Part shown: positions 7,046 to 15,903 of the stretch, piece after piece
Numbering within the stretch: position 1 is the first letter of the stretch
How the letters are laid out: the number at the start of each line of letters is the position of its first letter
Source of the DNA: Natronobacillus azotifigens
GTDB taxonomy: Bacteria > Bacillota > Bacilli > Bacillales > Amphibacillaceae
DNA: 64,000 nucleotides
Direction of reading: 5' to 3'
Assembly: GCF_026805325.1 (NCBI RefSeq)
Contig: NZ_JAPRAT010000001.1
Coordinates: 165,980 to 229,979 of the forward strand
Translations under genes and position numbers: made by a program
The notes under the pieces: generated by a model
The model's database searches: none
Seen by the model: the letters and a program-made list of their open reading frames with translations, nothing else
Told to the model about the DNA's origin: nothing

Positions 7046-7825
7046 TAAGCCAAGGGTTTTTAATCCGTTGTAAATCCCATTATCGTCTACGCTAGTGGTT
7101 CGATATTTTGCATAAGAAAACAAATCAGGATGAGCATTTTCCATCGCAAAACTTGTACCGACGACTTGAAGCATTTGTTTGTCGTTCAAACCATCACCAA
7201 AAGCTATTGCCTGTTCAGGTGAAAGTTTTAATAAATCAAGAACATGACGAATCGTATTTCCTTTATTTACTTGATCTTGAATAACATCATAACTATGGGT
7301 GAGCCCATGAACATTTACCTGTGAAAAGAAAATAGGAGCGTCTGTCTCATATAATTTCGGCTCATTTTCTTTTAAGTTCATTAATGTAATGCCAAGAATT
7401 TGATCATTGTATTTGGGATCATAGCTTGCATTCTCTTTTAAATCAAAATAGTGAATGAATTGTTGCACGACATCTGTATGGATTTCTGTAAACAAATTTT
7501 GCGATGTAGTGTATAGGACCATTTCGTGATCATGTTTTGCACATATTTCTATATAATGATTAACAATTTTTGGATTCATAGGACGATTATAGATTATTTC
7601 TTTTCGATAACTAGCGTAAGCACCGTTATAACCGATGAAAGAACGAACATCGAGTTCTTCAGCAATATGGTAAACTTCATGTAGAGGTCTACCGGTTGCT
7701 AAAAAAATCTCTATTCCTTGTTGTTTTATCTGCTTGATTGCCTCTTTAGTCGAATCTTCAATTGTATGATCTGCTTTTAATATAGTTCCATCGATATCAA
7801 GAAATAGCACAGAATAATTTGACAT
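7037..7825 (-). CDS. Cof-type HAD-IIB family phosphatase (YkrA-like)
   Basis: A 262-residue HAD hydrolase with motif I FLDIDGTIL, motif II LATGRPLHE and motif IV GDGLNDKQML, plus a C2B cap. ATG 7825 follows AAGGAGATTATC; the more upstream ATG at 7840 would cover the ribosome site. The final Ile-Lys codons and TGA stop are written in the end sequence of a dispersed repeat (7031-7045), suggesting that the element replaced or trimmed the original 3' end. It is a paralogue of the proteins at 5218 and 23707. Confidence 0.9.
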   Translation of the reverse strand: MSNYSVLFLDIDGTILKADHTIEDSTKEAIKQIKQQGIEIFLATGRPLHEVYHIAEELDVRSFIGYNGAYASYRKEIIYNRPMNPKIVNHYIEICAKHDHEMVLYTTSQNLFTEIHTDVVQQFIHYFDLKENASYDPKYNDQILGITLMNLKENEPKLYETDAPIFFSQVNVHGLTHSYDVIQDQVNKGNTIRHVLDLLKLSPEQAIAFGDGLNDKQMLQVVGTSFAMENAHPDLFSYAKYRTTSVDDNGIYNGLKTLGLIK

Positions 7826-8036
7826 GATAATCTCCTTCATTTCTTCATTTCAAGTAAAGTAATTTTATCACAATCTATCTAGAGAATAAATGATGATGGT
7901 CTGTTTTCGTACTATTGTATATGGTATAGTATTGCTTAGAGTCTAAAAATATCTGACTCTTATGAAACTAACTGTATGATAAGGGTTTTTTAAATACATA
8001 GATTTGAAGATATATAAATAATAAGGGGACTTTAAT

Positions 8037-8948
8037 GTGGGCAGCTTTAATCAACAATTTATTTTTTCATTACTTATTATCGGTCTCGGCTATCTTTTAA
8101 AAAGGACTCATTGGTTTAAAGATAATGATGGAGAGGCTGTTGCGCGTGTAATCTTTAATGTGACATTACCGGCACTTATTGTTGTTTCGTTTCATAACCT
8201 TGTTTTTGAACCATCATTAATGCTCTTAGTAGTAGCTGGAATAGTGTTTGGATTCCTATTTGCCTATTTAGGAATACGATTGTTCAGAAATGAGTCGAAA
8301 GGAATAAAAGGCATGCTGATTATGATGCTGCCTGGATACAATATTGGTTTATTCGCTTATCCCTTAGTCGAAGGTTTTTGGGGAGCGGATGGGGTTAAGT
8401 ATTTTGGTATGTTTGACGTAGGAAATGCTTTTATCGTGTTCGGCCTTGCCTATCTGCTTGGTAGTTTTTATTCGGAGGATGATGTTACTTTTACTGTAAA
8501 GGATATGGTGAAAAAGTTGTCTAATTCCATTCCTCTGGTCACCTATTTTGTAATCTTTATTTTAAATTTTATTAATTTCTCTATACCAGATCTCATACTA
8601 GATACGGCATCTATCTTGGCTGGTGCGAACATGCCATTATCACTGTTATTGTTAGGTATGTACATGAATTTTAATTTTAATAAGGAATATGTACGATTAA
8701 TTACAAAGTATGTGTCGATTCGTTATGGTGTTGGTCTGTTTATAGGTATTTTAATCTTTTTCTTTTTACCAATCGAGATGATGATTCGTAACACGTTATT
8801 AATTGGTATGATATTACCAATGCCTTTGTCATTACTACCTTATTCTGTGGAATTTGGTTATGATAAACAATTTGTTGGAACAACATCCAATGTGACGATG
8901 CTATTAAGTTTCTTCTTAATATGGATGATTGGAAACTTTGTTTTTTAG
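8037..8948 (+). CDS. AEC family transporter (auxin-efflux-carrier type)
   Basis: A 303-residue membrane protein of the auxin efflux carrier / malonate-malate transporter family. About ten membrane helices are evident, with the family's central signatures around LPALIVVSFHNLVF, MLPGYNIGLFAYPLVEGFWG and ANMPLSLLLLGMY. Start is GTG 8037 preceded by AAGGGGACTTTAAT. In Bacilli such proteins export or exchange organic acids or related metabolites; the substrate here is not determinable. It forms a single-gene unit with a strong terminator directly after the stop. Confidence 0.88.
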   Translation: MGSFNQQFIFSLLIIGLGYLLKRTHWFKDNDGEAVARVIFNVTLPALIVVSFHNLVFEPSLMLLVVAGIVFGFLFAYLGIRLFRNESKGIKGMLIMMLPGYNIGLFAYPLVEGFWGADGVKYFGMFDVGNAFIVFGLAYLLGSFYSEDDVTFTVKDMVKKLSNSIPLVTYFVIFILNFINFSIPDLILDTASILAGANMPLSLLLLGMYMNFNFNKEYVRLITKYVSIRYGVGLFIGILIFFFLPIEMMIRNTLLIGMILPMPLSLLPYSVEFGYDKQFVGTTSNVTMLLSFFLIWMIGNFVF

Positions 8949-8954
8949 TACGGT

Positions 8955-8988
8955 ACACAGTGCCTTTTCATAGGCACTGTGTATTTTT
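8955..8988 (+). terminator. Terminator after AEC transporter
   Basis: ACACAGTGCC / GGCACTGTGT with an 8-base loop followed by ATTTTTA. Confidence 0.9.
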
Positions 8989-9083
8989 ATGAAAAAAAAA
9001 GCGAAATGCGACAAAATTAACCATAAATATGCTACAGTATTAATAATAACTGATTTTAATGTCAACAAATAGTAGGTGAGTAG

Positions 9084-9782
9084 ATGGAAAAGAAGCAAGT
9101 CTTGTTGGTGGCAATTGCAATGATGTTATGCATCGGTATTATTGTACCACTTATTTTAAGTAACCAGACTGGCGCACAAATGTCCAGAACAGATTATCAG
9201 GGACCAGAAAGTCGTGTTCGCAATCAAAACGGTACAGATCATAGTAAACCATATCGTGAACGAAGTAATAAAAGCACTTTATCTTTTTTTACTGAACAGA
9301 CAGTAACTGATCAGGACGAGAAAGATAGGGAAGAAGATGAAATGCAAGAATTAGAAAATGAATTTGAGGATCAACAATCGGAACAATCGGATGTCGTTAA
9401 TCCAGTTCAAAACAATCAAGAGACTAGTTCAAATGGGAATTCTTCTTCACGCTCTACATCGAATTCTGAAGAAACCAAGGATCAGAAGGAAGAACGTACA
9501 ACGTCTTCTAAAAAAGAACTTGAGCCAGAACAAGAGTCGAAACCCAAACCCGATCCGAAGCCAGAGTCAAGACCAGATCCCGATCCGAAGCCAGAACCAG
9601 AACCAGAACCAGAACCAAAGCCCAAGCCAGATCCTGAACCAGAACCAGACACACAGCCAAAGCCCGAGCAAGAAGATGATTCAGGAGAAGAAGAGCAAGA
9701 AGATGTAAAAAAGGATAGTCAAGAGAAAGAGGGTGAGGAAAAAGAAGAAGACGATATAGTAGAAGATAAGGATGACAAATAG
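9084..9782 (+). CDS. Secreted/anchored acidic PEP-PKPD repeat protein
   Basis: A 232-residue protein with an N-terminal hydrophobic segment (residues 5-26, signal peptide or membrane anchor) and no recognisable catalytic domain. The middle is Ser/Thr/Gln-rich; residues about 140-195 are a proline-charged repeat (PKPDPKPE, PEPEPEP), and the tail is almost entirely Glu, Asp and Lys. Such repeats typically span the cell wall or act as extended spacers. There is no LPXTG sorting motif. The strongly acidic composition fits a salt-adapted exported protein. ATG 9084 follows GTAGGTGAGTAG. Function unknown. Confidence 0.75.
   Translation: MEKKQVLLVAIAMMLCIGIIVPLILSNQTGAQMSRTDYQGPESRVRNQNGTDHSKPYRERSNKSTLSFFTEQTVTDQDEKDREEDEMQELENEFEDQQSEQSDVVNPVQNNQETSSNGNSSSRSTSNSEETKDQKEERTTSSKKELEPEQESKPKPDPKPESRPDPDPKPEPEPEPEPKPKPDPEPEPDTQPKPEQEDDSGEEEQEDVKKDSQEKEGEEKEEDDIVEDKDDK
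9530..9670 (+). repeat. Tandem hexanucleotide coding repeat
   Basis: Degenerate 6-base units of the CCAGAA / CCCGAT / AAGCCA type encode alternating Pro-Glu, Pro-Lys and Pro-Asp dipeptides. Such tracts can change length by slippage in multiples of six without breaking the frame. Confidence 0.8.
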
Positions 9783-9873
9783 CAAGTGTAAGGGTGGGGA
9801 TATATTTAAAAGATTTTTTATTTGTTTCACTCGACATCGACATAGGTTTTACTATTTTTTATAAAAGGATGAT

Positions 9874-10665
9874 ATGAAAATGGCGAGAATTACCTGTGAC
9901 TTTTTTTCAGATACCTTAATGTTGAATACAACGATGACTGTTCTCTTACCCGAACAGACTACAAAACAATTTGACATAAAAAATAAAAAGCGGACAAAGA
10001 ACTTGCATCCTACACTGTATCTGCTCCATGGATTTAGTGATGACCATTCTATTTGGACGCGTCGAACCTCCATTGAGCGGTACGCAGCAGAGCATGGCCT
10101 TGCAGTTGTCATGCCTGATGTAGACCATAGTTTTTATACAGATATGAAATATGGTAAAAATTATTGGACATTCTTAACAGAAGAATTACCTCGAGTTGCT
10201 CAAGAGCTATTTCCTTTATCTGATCAGCGTGAGGACAATTTTGTTGCAGGATTATCAATGGGTGGATATGGCGCAATGAAATGGGCGTTAAATAAACCAG
10301 AAAAATTTGCTGCTGCCGCTACATTGTCTGGTGTTGTTGATCTTGTTAGTCATGTGAAAAATAAGGAAGAACCATTGGAGCAAACGCTCTTTCATGTATT
10401 TGGAGAGGAAGACATTGAGGGAAGTATGCATGATGTACTGCATTTACTAAAGAAAGTAGATCAATCTAGTGGTCCTAAACCTAAAATATATCATGCCTGT
10501 GGTACGGAAGATTTTCTGTTTGAAGGGAATAAGTTATTTAAGTCGATTGCAGATCAGACAAAATTAGATGTTAAAACTACTTTTGATGTTGGAACACATG
10601 AATGGGGATACTGGGATGAGCATATAAAAAGAGTATTGCAATGGTTACCGCTAAAAGAGGAATGA
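9874..10665 (+). CDS. Esterase of the EstA / S-formylglutathione-hydrolase-like family
   Basis: A 263-residue cytoplasmic alpha/beta hydrolase. The oxyanion region LYLLHGFSDDHSIW and the nucleophile elbow AGLSMGGYGAMK (Gly-x-Ser-x-Gly) match the putative-esterase family that includes lactococcal tributyrin esterase EstA. A late Asp (CGTEDFLF) and His (GTHEWGYW) complete a plausible triad. ATG 9874 follows AAAGGATGAT. Likely hydrolyses short acyl esters; physiological substrate unknown. It appears to be alone in its transcription unit. Confidence 0.85.
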   Translation: MKMARITCDFFSDTLMLNTTMTVLLPEQTTKQFDIKNKKRTKNLHPTLYLLHGFSDDHSIWTRRTSIERYAAEHGLAVVMPDVDHSFYTDMKYGKNYWTFLTEELPRVAQELFPLSDQREDNFVAGLSMGGYGAMKWALNKPEKFAAAATLSGVVDLVSHVKNKEEPLEQTLFHVFGEEDIEGSMHDVLHLLKKVDQSSGPKPKIYHACGTEDFLFEGNKLFKSIADQTKLDVKTTFDVGTHEWGYWDEHIKRVLQWLPLKEE

Positions 10666-10895
10666 ATGGAAAAGTTAAATTGTTAAGAAACTCCTAGAAT
10701 CACGCTATCTTATTTGTTCAAAAATAGTTAATCTGTCTGCGCATTCCTTAGACTTTCCTCCTATAATAATCGGAATGAAGAAAAACACGAATTACTATTC
10801 AATTCATTGCATGGAGATTGCCGGTGAGATTTTGTATAGCGCGTAATCGCTCCATGGAAAGTGAAATTAGGCTAAGGGAAGATGGATTTGAACAC
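10666..10895. other. Intergenic region with long imperfect hairpin
   Basis: No gene is seen. CATGGAGATT (about 10810) can pair with AATCGCTCCATG (about 10846) around a 25-base loop with a 2-base bulge. No promoter or ribosome site makes sense of it. Confidence 0.4.
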
Positions 10896-10935
10896 AAAAA
10901 AAGATCGCTTCATATAAAATGAAGCGATCTTTTAT
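10896..10935. terminator. Bidirectional terminator, esterase / cold-shock gene
   Basis: AAAGATCGCTTCAT / ATGAAGCGATCTTT with A and T runs on both sides, placed between the convergent esterase region and cold-shock gene. Confidence 0.9.
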
Positions 10936-10948
10936 TCAAAAGCTCTAA

Positions 10949-11149
10949 TTAGTTTTTTTCAACGTTAGCAGCTTGTGGTCCGCGGTTTCCTTCTTCGATG
11001 TCAAATGTTACGCTTTGACCTTCTTCAAGTGTTTTAAAGCCGTCGCCTTGGATTGCTGAGAAGTGTACGAATACGTCGTCTTGTCCTTCAACTTCGATAA
11101 ATCCAAAACCTTTGTCTGCGTTAAACCATTTTACTGTTCCTTGTGCCAT
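10949..11149 (-). CDS. Cold-shock protein (CspA family)
   Basis: A 66-residue single cold-shock domain that binds single-stranded RNA/DNA as a chaperone. RNP1 (KGFGFIEV) and RNP2 (VFVHFSAI) are intact. ATG 11149 follows TAGGAGGAAAAGTAAT, and the upstream in-frame ATG at 11182 is unlikely because it lacks both a ribosome site and family similarity. The roughly 300-base upstream gap leaves room for the long structured 5' UTR typical of cold-shock mRNAs. It is one of the usual small paralogues (CspA/B/D) and cannot be assigned further. Confidence 0.95.
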   Translation of the reverse strand: MAQGTVKWFNADKGFGFIEVEGQDDVFVHFSAIQGDGFKTLEEGQSVTFDIEEGNRGPQAANVEKN

Positions 11150-11454
11150 ATTACTTTTCCTCCTAGTGTGGATTGTCCACACAATGTATTACTATTCTTG
11201 CTCATGCATCAAAACGAAAACTTTCACGTTGCTAGTTACTTGAAGTGTTTTGTCGAACAAAATAGCTAATGCAATTATAACAAGATGATCTTTAGAATGC
11301 AACCCCTTACCAAGGTATTTTGAGAAATAATCCAAAAAAACTGTAATATAGGCTTTTTTTAACATCTTTATTGCGATTTTGAACCAAAATAGTTATAATA
11401 AAAAGATTGAAGATCTATTGGAAGAGTAAAATGTGTAAATGAGGGATTATAGAG
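11150..11454. other. Divergent leader region of csp and rlmN
   Basis: About 300 bases between divergent genes. It holds the csp 5' leader and the rlmN promoter region (a TTATAATA run near 11393-11400). No further gene seen. Confidence 0.5.
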
Positions 11455-12540
11455 ATGAATCGAAAGCAATCCATTTATGGATTAACAAAAAAACAATTAA
11501 CCGATTGGTTATTAGCTAATGGTCAGAAAAAATTTCGTGCAAAGCAAATTTGGGACTGGCTATATCAAAAACGCGTTACTTCATTTGATGAAATGAAAAA
11601 CGTGAACAAAGATTGCCGGGAGTTATTAGCAAACACTTTTGAAATAGAAACATTGGAAGAAGAAATTGTACAAGAGTCCAAAGATGGTACAATAAAGTTT
11701 CTTTTTAAATTGACAGATGGGAATTTAATTGAAACCGTTCTAATGCGTTTTTCGTATGGGCTATCTGTCTGTGTAACGACCCAAGTCGGTTGTAATATAG
11801 GTTGTACATTTTGTGCAAGTGGATTATTGAAAAAAAATCGAGATTTAACTAGTGGAGAGATTGTTGGGCAAATTATGAAAGTTCAGCATCACTTGGATTC
11901 CCGTGGGAAAGAAGAGCGAGTTAGTCATATTGTCGTAATGGGAATTGGTGAACCTTTTGATAATTACGAACATACGATGAATTTCTTGCGTGTAGTAAAT
12001 GATCAAGAGGGCTTATCCATTGGGGCGAGACACATTACTGTTTCTACTAGTGGTTTAGCTCATAAAATCCAAGCATTTGCTGATGAACCAATGCAAGTAA
12101 ATTTAGCAGTGTCTCTTCATGCACCGAATGATGAGCTCCGTACCCGAATTATGAAAATTAATAAAGCTTTTCCAATTAATAAATTAATGGATGCGATTGA
12201 TTATTATTTAAAGACGACAAATCGTCGGATCACTTTTGAATATATTTTATTAAAAGGCGTGAATGACGGGAAACAAGAAGCAATCCAACTTGCGAAATTG
12301 CTTAAAGATAAAAGGCATTTATCGTATGTTAACTTGATTCCATATAATCCAGTGGAAGAACACAATCAATATGAGAGAAGCACAAAACAATCCATTTTAA
12401 CCTTTTATGAAACTTTGTTAAAAGAAGGGATCAATTGTGGGGTTAGAGTGGAACAAGGGTCCGATATCGATGCAGCATGCGGACAGTTGCGTAGTAAACA
12501 ATTAAAGAAATCAAATGAAATCAAACAAAAGGACAGTTAG
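11455..12540 (+). CDS. rlmN: 23S rRNA (adenine2503-C2)-methyltransferase RlmN
   Basis: A 361-residue radical-SAM methyltransferase that methylates A2503 of 23S rRNA (and A37 of some tRNAs). The 4Fe-4S motif is CTFCASG (CxxxCxxC with the upstream Cys in [10 protein letters not shown]), the SAM-binding GEP is in [12 protein letters not shown], and the C-terminal methyl-carrier cysteine lies in [10 protein letters not shown]. The wording ([26 protein letters not shown]) is nearer to lactobacillal RlmN than to that of B. subtilis. Cfr, the resistance paralogue, is less likely given the N-terminal part and the chromosomal single-gene setting. A terminator overlaps the stop codon. Confidence 0.93.
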   Translation: MNRKQSIYGLTKKQLTDWLLANGQKKFRAKQIWDWLYQKRVTSFDEMKNVNKDCRELLANTFEIETLEEEIVQESKDGTIKFLFKLTDGNLIETVLMRFSYGLSVCVTTQVGCNIGCTFCASGLLKKNRDLTSGEIVGQIMKVQHHLDSRGKEERVSHIVVMGIGEPFDNYEHTMNFLRVVNDQEGLSIGARHITVSTSGLAHKIQAFADEPMQVNLAVSLHAPNDELRTRIMKINKAFPINKLMDAIDYYLKTTNRRITFEYILLKGVNDGKQEAIQLAKLLKDKRHLSYVNLIPYNPVEEHNQYERSTKQSILTFYETLLKEGINCGVRVEQGSDIDAACGQLRSKQLKKSNEIKQKDS

Positions 12541-12563
12541 AATCATTAACTGTCCTTTTGTTG
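12527..12563 (+). terminator. Terminator overlapping rlmN stop
   Basis: AAAAGGACAGTTA / TAACTGTCCTTTT around GAATCAT; the 5' arm contains the last rlmN codons and stop. Confidence 0.9.
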
Positions 12564-12625
12564 TGTTGAGACGGAAAAAGCTTAAGAACGACAAAATAAT
12601 TCACTATTCGAATTGAAAAAAATTT

Positions 12626-13927
12626 TTAAGTGAAGTCCGTAAAAGTTCTTCCTGTTTGTCTCTGATATAACTCTTTTCCAGCTATTGTATTAACAATTTG
12701 CACATTACGGTCGACTGTTAAAGCAAGGTTTGTTGCACTACTACCATGTGAGTGTTCTAAGTTTGTTTGTGTGAAAAAATAATTGTCTTTATTACTAGCA
12801 GTGTCCTCCTGAAATATAAGTCGATAATCTTTTGTAACTTTATACCTCTTATCATCCTCCCAAACAATTTTATCTTGGAAGCGAGTATAAAACCAATCCG
12901 GTATGTTTGGGACATAACCAGTAGCTAAAATAACTTTTTCACTTACATACTGTACGGATTGCTTTTTTTGCCATTGATAACAATCAAGCACGTATTTTTG
13001 ATCAACAGTTGTAATTCCCTTTACTTCAATCAACGGGCGAATGATAGTATTCGATGGATTGCCTTGAATGGATTGATGATACAGAAGTTCATATAGTTCA
13101 TGTAAAGTGGCTTCTTGTACACCATTTCGTAAAGGCTCAAGTAATTCAAGTGCTTCCTTTCTCTGAGCAAAGGATAAGCGGTGAAAATAATCAACATAAT
13201 CTGGGGAAAATATTTCTTGTCCAAGCTTCGACTGATCCAGTTGAAATAATCCAGCACTTCTTGTCAGCCAGGTAAGCTGATAGTCATAATCTTTCTGTGT
13301 CTTCAGTAAGTCTAAAAAAATTTCTGCAGCACTTTGTCCTGATCCAACCAATGTAATGGATTGTGCTTCTTTTGTTGTCTTTTTATGGAATAGATATTGG
13401 CTAGAATGATGGACATCTTCATTCGGATGTTGTTGTGTATCAGAGATGGTAGCCGGCTTTGTACCGGTGCCAAGAACAATATGTTTAGTAAAATATCGTT
13501 CCACTGCATTCTTTTTCTTGTTTTTAACTTTGACTTCATAATATTGTTGATGATCGATCACGTCAACTACTTCTGAACCAAAATGACAATGAGTTAATTG
13601 GTTTGCGACCCATCGGGCATAGGCGTCATATTCTTGTCTTGGAATCTCAAACTTATGTAGAAAAAAGAATGAGTAAAGACGTTGGTGTGTGTGTAAGTAG
13701 TTCAGATAGGTGTAAGGACTCTTGGGGTTTGCGATGGTGATTAAATCAGCTAAAAAAGAAACCTGTAAATTTGCACCATCAATTAACATACCTGGATGCC
13801 ATTCAAATTTGTTTGTCTGTTCAAAAAACAAACCGTTGATTCCTTCTTGTTCATCAATCAGTGCAGCTAAACCTAAATTATATGGACCAATACCGATACC
13901 AATTAAATCATATATATTTTCTCTCAT
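12626..13927 (-). CDS. Siderophore-type lysine/ornithine N-monooxygenase
   Basis: A 433-residue flavoprotein of the IucD/SidA/PvdA family that N-hydroxylates the side-chain amine of lysine or ornithine, the first step of hydroxamate siderophores. It shows the FAD motif GIGIGPYNLGLAAL, the NADPH motif LVGSGQSAAEIFLDL and the ATGY-type motif LATGYVP near the C-terminus. ATG 13927 follows AAGGGGGGTCATA. No siderophore synthetase, acyltransferase or ferric-siderophore importer is adjacent, and no clear Fur box was seen upstream, so its pathway partners must lie elsewhere or be missing. Confidence 0.9.
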   Translation of the reverse strand: MRENIYDLIGIGIGPYNLGLAALIDEQEGINGLFFEQTNKFEWHPGMLIDGANLQVSFLADLITIANPKSPYTYLNYLHTHQRLYSFFFLHKFEIPRQEYDAYARWVANQLTHCHFGSEVVDVIDHQQYYEVKVKNKKKNAVERYFTKHIVLGTGTKPATISDTQQHPNEDVHHSSQYLFHKKTTKEAQSITLVGSGQSAAEIFLDLLKTQKDYDYQLTWLTRSAGLFQLDQSKLGQEIFSPDYVDYFHRLSFAQRKEALELLEPLRNGVQEATLHELYELLYHQSIQGNPSNTIIRPLIEVKGITTVDQKYVLDCYQWQKKQSVQYVSEKVILATGYVPNIPDWFYTRFQDKIVWEDDKRYKVTKDYRLIFQEDTASNKDNYFFTQTNLEHSHGSSATNLALTVDRNVQIVNTIAGKELYQRQTGRTFTDFT

Positions 13928-13949
13928 TATGACCCCCCTTTTCTTAATC

Positions 13950-13979
13950 AAAACCCACACTGCTTGAATTTTGACTTTA
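13950..13979 (+). repeat. Repeat remnant (3' end)
   Basis: AAAACCCACACTGCTTGAAT followed by TTTGACTTTAC resembles the AACCCCACTGATTGAAGTTTCACTTTAT end of the dispersed element with several changes. Confidence 0.55.
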
Positions 13980-14208
13980 CGGTAGATATACCCGAAAACA
14001 GGATAAAATAATCGAAACACTAGGATAATAAACGAATAGATAGTAGATTATGAAAAGTATGATCAAAAATTGTTGCAAGGGTACATTTCCTATGATATTC
14101 TGAAATGTGCAATCGTTTGCCGTTAAACCCTATTAGTAATAATAAAGGATGAAAATTCATTGGTTCTATTGATAATTTGTTGAGTTTATAAAAAGGAGGG
14201 AAAAGTCC

Positions 14209-15885
14209 GTGTGGTGGAAAGAAAGCGTTGTCTATCAAGTTTATCCACGCAGTTTTAATGATAGTAATAATGATGGAATTGGAGATATTAAAGGTATTAT
14301 TGAGAAGTTGGATTATTTAGCATTTCTTGGGATTGACGTAATTTGGTTGTCACCAGTATACCAATCACCTAATGATGATAATGGCTATGATATTAGTGAT
14401 TATCAGGCAATCATGGATGAATTTGGAACGATGGAAGATTTTGATCAGCTTATTGCAGAAGCAAACACTAGGGAGATCAATATTATGATGGACTTAGTCG
14501 TGAATCACACATCTGATGAACATCATTGGTTTATCGAAGCAAAAAACAATAGGAATAGTCCTTATCGTGATTATTATATTTGGAAAGATCCTTTGCCAGA
14601 CGGATCAGCGCCAACAAACTGGGGAGCTGCCTTTGGAGGAAGTACATGGGAATATGATGAGAAAAGTGGTCAATATTACTTGCATTTATTTAGCAAAAAA
14701 CAACCAGACCTCAATTGGGAGAACCCTGCTTTAAGAAATGATATTTATCAAATGATGCTTTATTGGTTAGATAAAGGTGTGGCTGGATTTCGTATGGATG
14801 TAATTAACATGATCTCGAAAGATCCAAGTTACCCAGATGGGGTAGAGCAAGCTACTGGCTATGGAGATGGAGGGCCGTATTATTTTAATGGCCCAAGAGT
14901 TCATGAGTATTTACAAGAAATGAATCAAAAAGTACTTCGTAAGTACAATACAATTACGGTGGGAGAAATGCCTGCAGTAAATGTGGAAGAAGCGAAATTA
15001 TACACTGGGAAAGAGCGAAATGAATTAAATATGGTGTTTCATTTTGACCATGTTAGTTTAGGGGACGGGAAATTAGGGAAATGGACACCACAAGAATGGA
15101 AGTTAACCGAACTAAAAGCAATATTTTCGCGTTGGCAAGAAGGATTAGAAAATGAAGGTTGGAACAGTCTTTATTGGAGTAACCATGATCAACCTCGTGC
15201 TATTTCACGTTTTGGTAATCCATCACGACAATATCGAGAACGATCTGGGAAAATGCTGGCGACATGTCTTCATATGTTAAAAGGAACCCCGTACATTTAT
15301 CAGGGTGAAGAAATTGGAATGACGAATGTCCAATTTGATTCGATCGATAACTATCGAGATCTCGAGACCATTCATGCTTATCATGATTATACAACTAATG
15401 GGTTATTAACAAAAGAAGAGATGTTAGAGGCGATTCATAAGAGAAGTCGTGATAATGCTAGGACTCCCATGCATTGGAGTGATGAACCAGAAGCAGGTTT
15501 TACAAACGGTGTGCCTTGGATTCCTGTTAATCCTAACTATAAAACAATTAATGTTCGCCGAGCATTGGCAGATAAAGAGTCAATCTTTTACTATTATCAA
15601 AGATTAATTAATTTAAGAAAAAAATATTCGGTGATTGTACATGGGAAATATCAATTACTTCTTCCTGATGACGAACAACTCTATGCCTATACTAGGACAT
15701 GGAATGATGAGCGTCTACTCGTGATCTGTAATTTTTCAGATCAAACTGCGATGTTTCAATTACCTGATACAATTAAGCATCAAACAGAAAAGATATTGAT
15801 TGCAAATATGGATCTTGATATAGAAAGAGATCTGAAAGCTTTTACATTACAACCATATGAAGCCGTTGTATATATACTAAACTAA
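14209..15885 (+). CDS. malL: Oligo-1,6-glucosidase (GH13_31)
   Basis: A 558-residue intracellular alpha-glucosidase with no signal peptide. GH13 regions are visible: DLVVNHTS, GFRMDVINM (nucleophile Asp), VGEMPAVN (acid/base Glu) and NHDQPRAI. The residue after the nucleophile is Val, which in this subfamily goes with alpha-1,6 preference (isomaltose, panose). GTG 14209 follows AAAAGGAGGG. The second glucosidase starts 18 bases after its stop, so the two form an operon. A weak cre-like sequence (TGCAATCGTTTGCC, 14108-14121) lies upstream. Probably hydrolyses imported malto- and isomalto-oligosaccharides. Confidence 0.92.
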   Translation: MWWKESVVYQVYPRSFNDSNNDGIGDIKGIIEKLDYLAFLGIDVIWLSPVYQSPNDDNGYDISDYQAIMDEFGTMEDFDQLIAEANTREINIMMDLVVNHTSDEHHWFIEAKNNRNSPYRDYYIWKDPLPDGSAPTNWGAAFGGSTWEYDEKSGQYYLHLFSKKQPDLNWENPALRNDIYQMMLYWLDKGVAGFRMDVINMISKDPSYPDGVEQATGYGDGGPYYFNGPRVHEYLQEMNQKVLRKYNTITVGEMPAVNVEEAKLYTGKERNELNMVFHFDHVSLGDGKLGKWTPQEWKLTELKAIFSRWQEGLENEGWNSLYWSNHDQPRAISRFGNPSRQYRERSGKMLATCLHMLKGTPYIYQGEEIGMTNVQFDSIDNYRDLETIHAYHDYTTNGLLTKEEMLEAIHKRSRDNARTPMHWSDEPEAGFTNGVPWIPVNPNYKTINVRRALADKESIFYYYQRLINLRKKYSVIVHGKYQLLLPDDEQLYAYTRTWNDERLLVICNFSDQTAMFQLPDTIKHQTEKILIANMDLDIERDLKAFTLQPYEAVVYILN

Positions 15886-15903
15886 TGAAAAATGGGGACA
15901 ACT

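Noticed and set aside
9358..9843. Reading frames on both strands overlapping the PEP-repeat gene
   Set aside because: They come from the hexanucleotide repeat, which is open in several frames; no ribosome sites and low-complexity products.
10808..10860. Structured RNA near the esterase gene
   Set aside because: A single imperfect hairpin with a long loop, no promoter and no second copy; too little to support a call as an RNA gene.
11455..12540. Cfr-type antibiotic-resistance methyltransferase
   Set aside because: The N-terminal and internal motifs match chromosomal RlmN of Firmicutes, with no mobile element or resistance context.
13928..14208. Fur box for the N-monooxygenase gene
   Set aside because: No sequence close to the 7-1-7 consensus on either strand; only a repeat remnant is seen.
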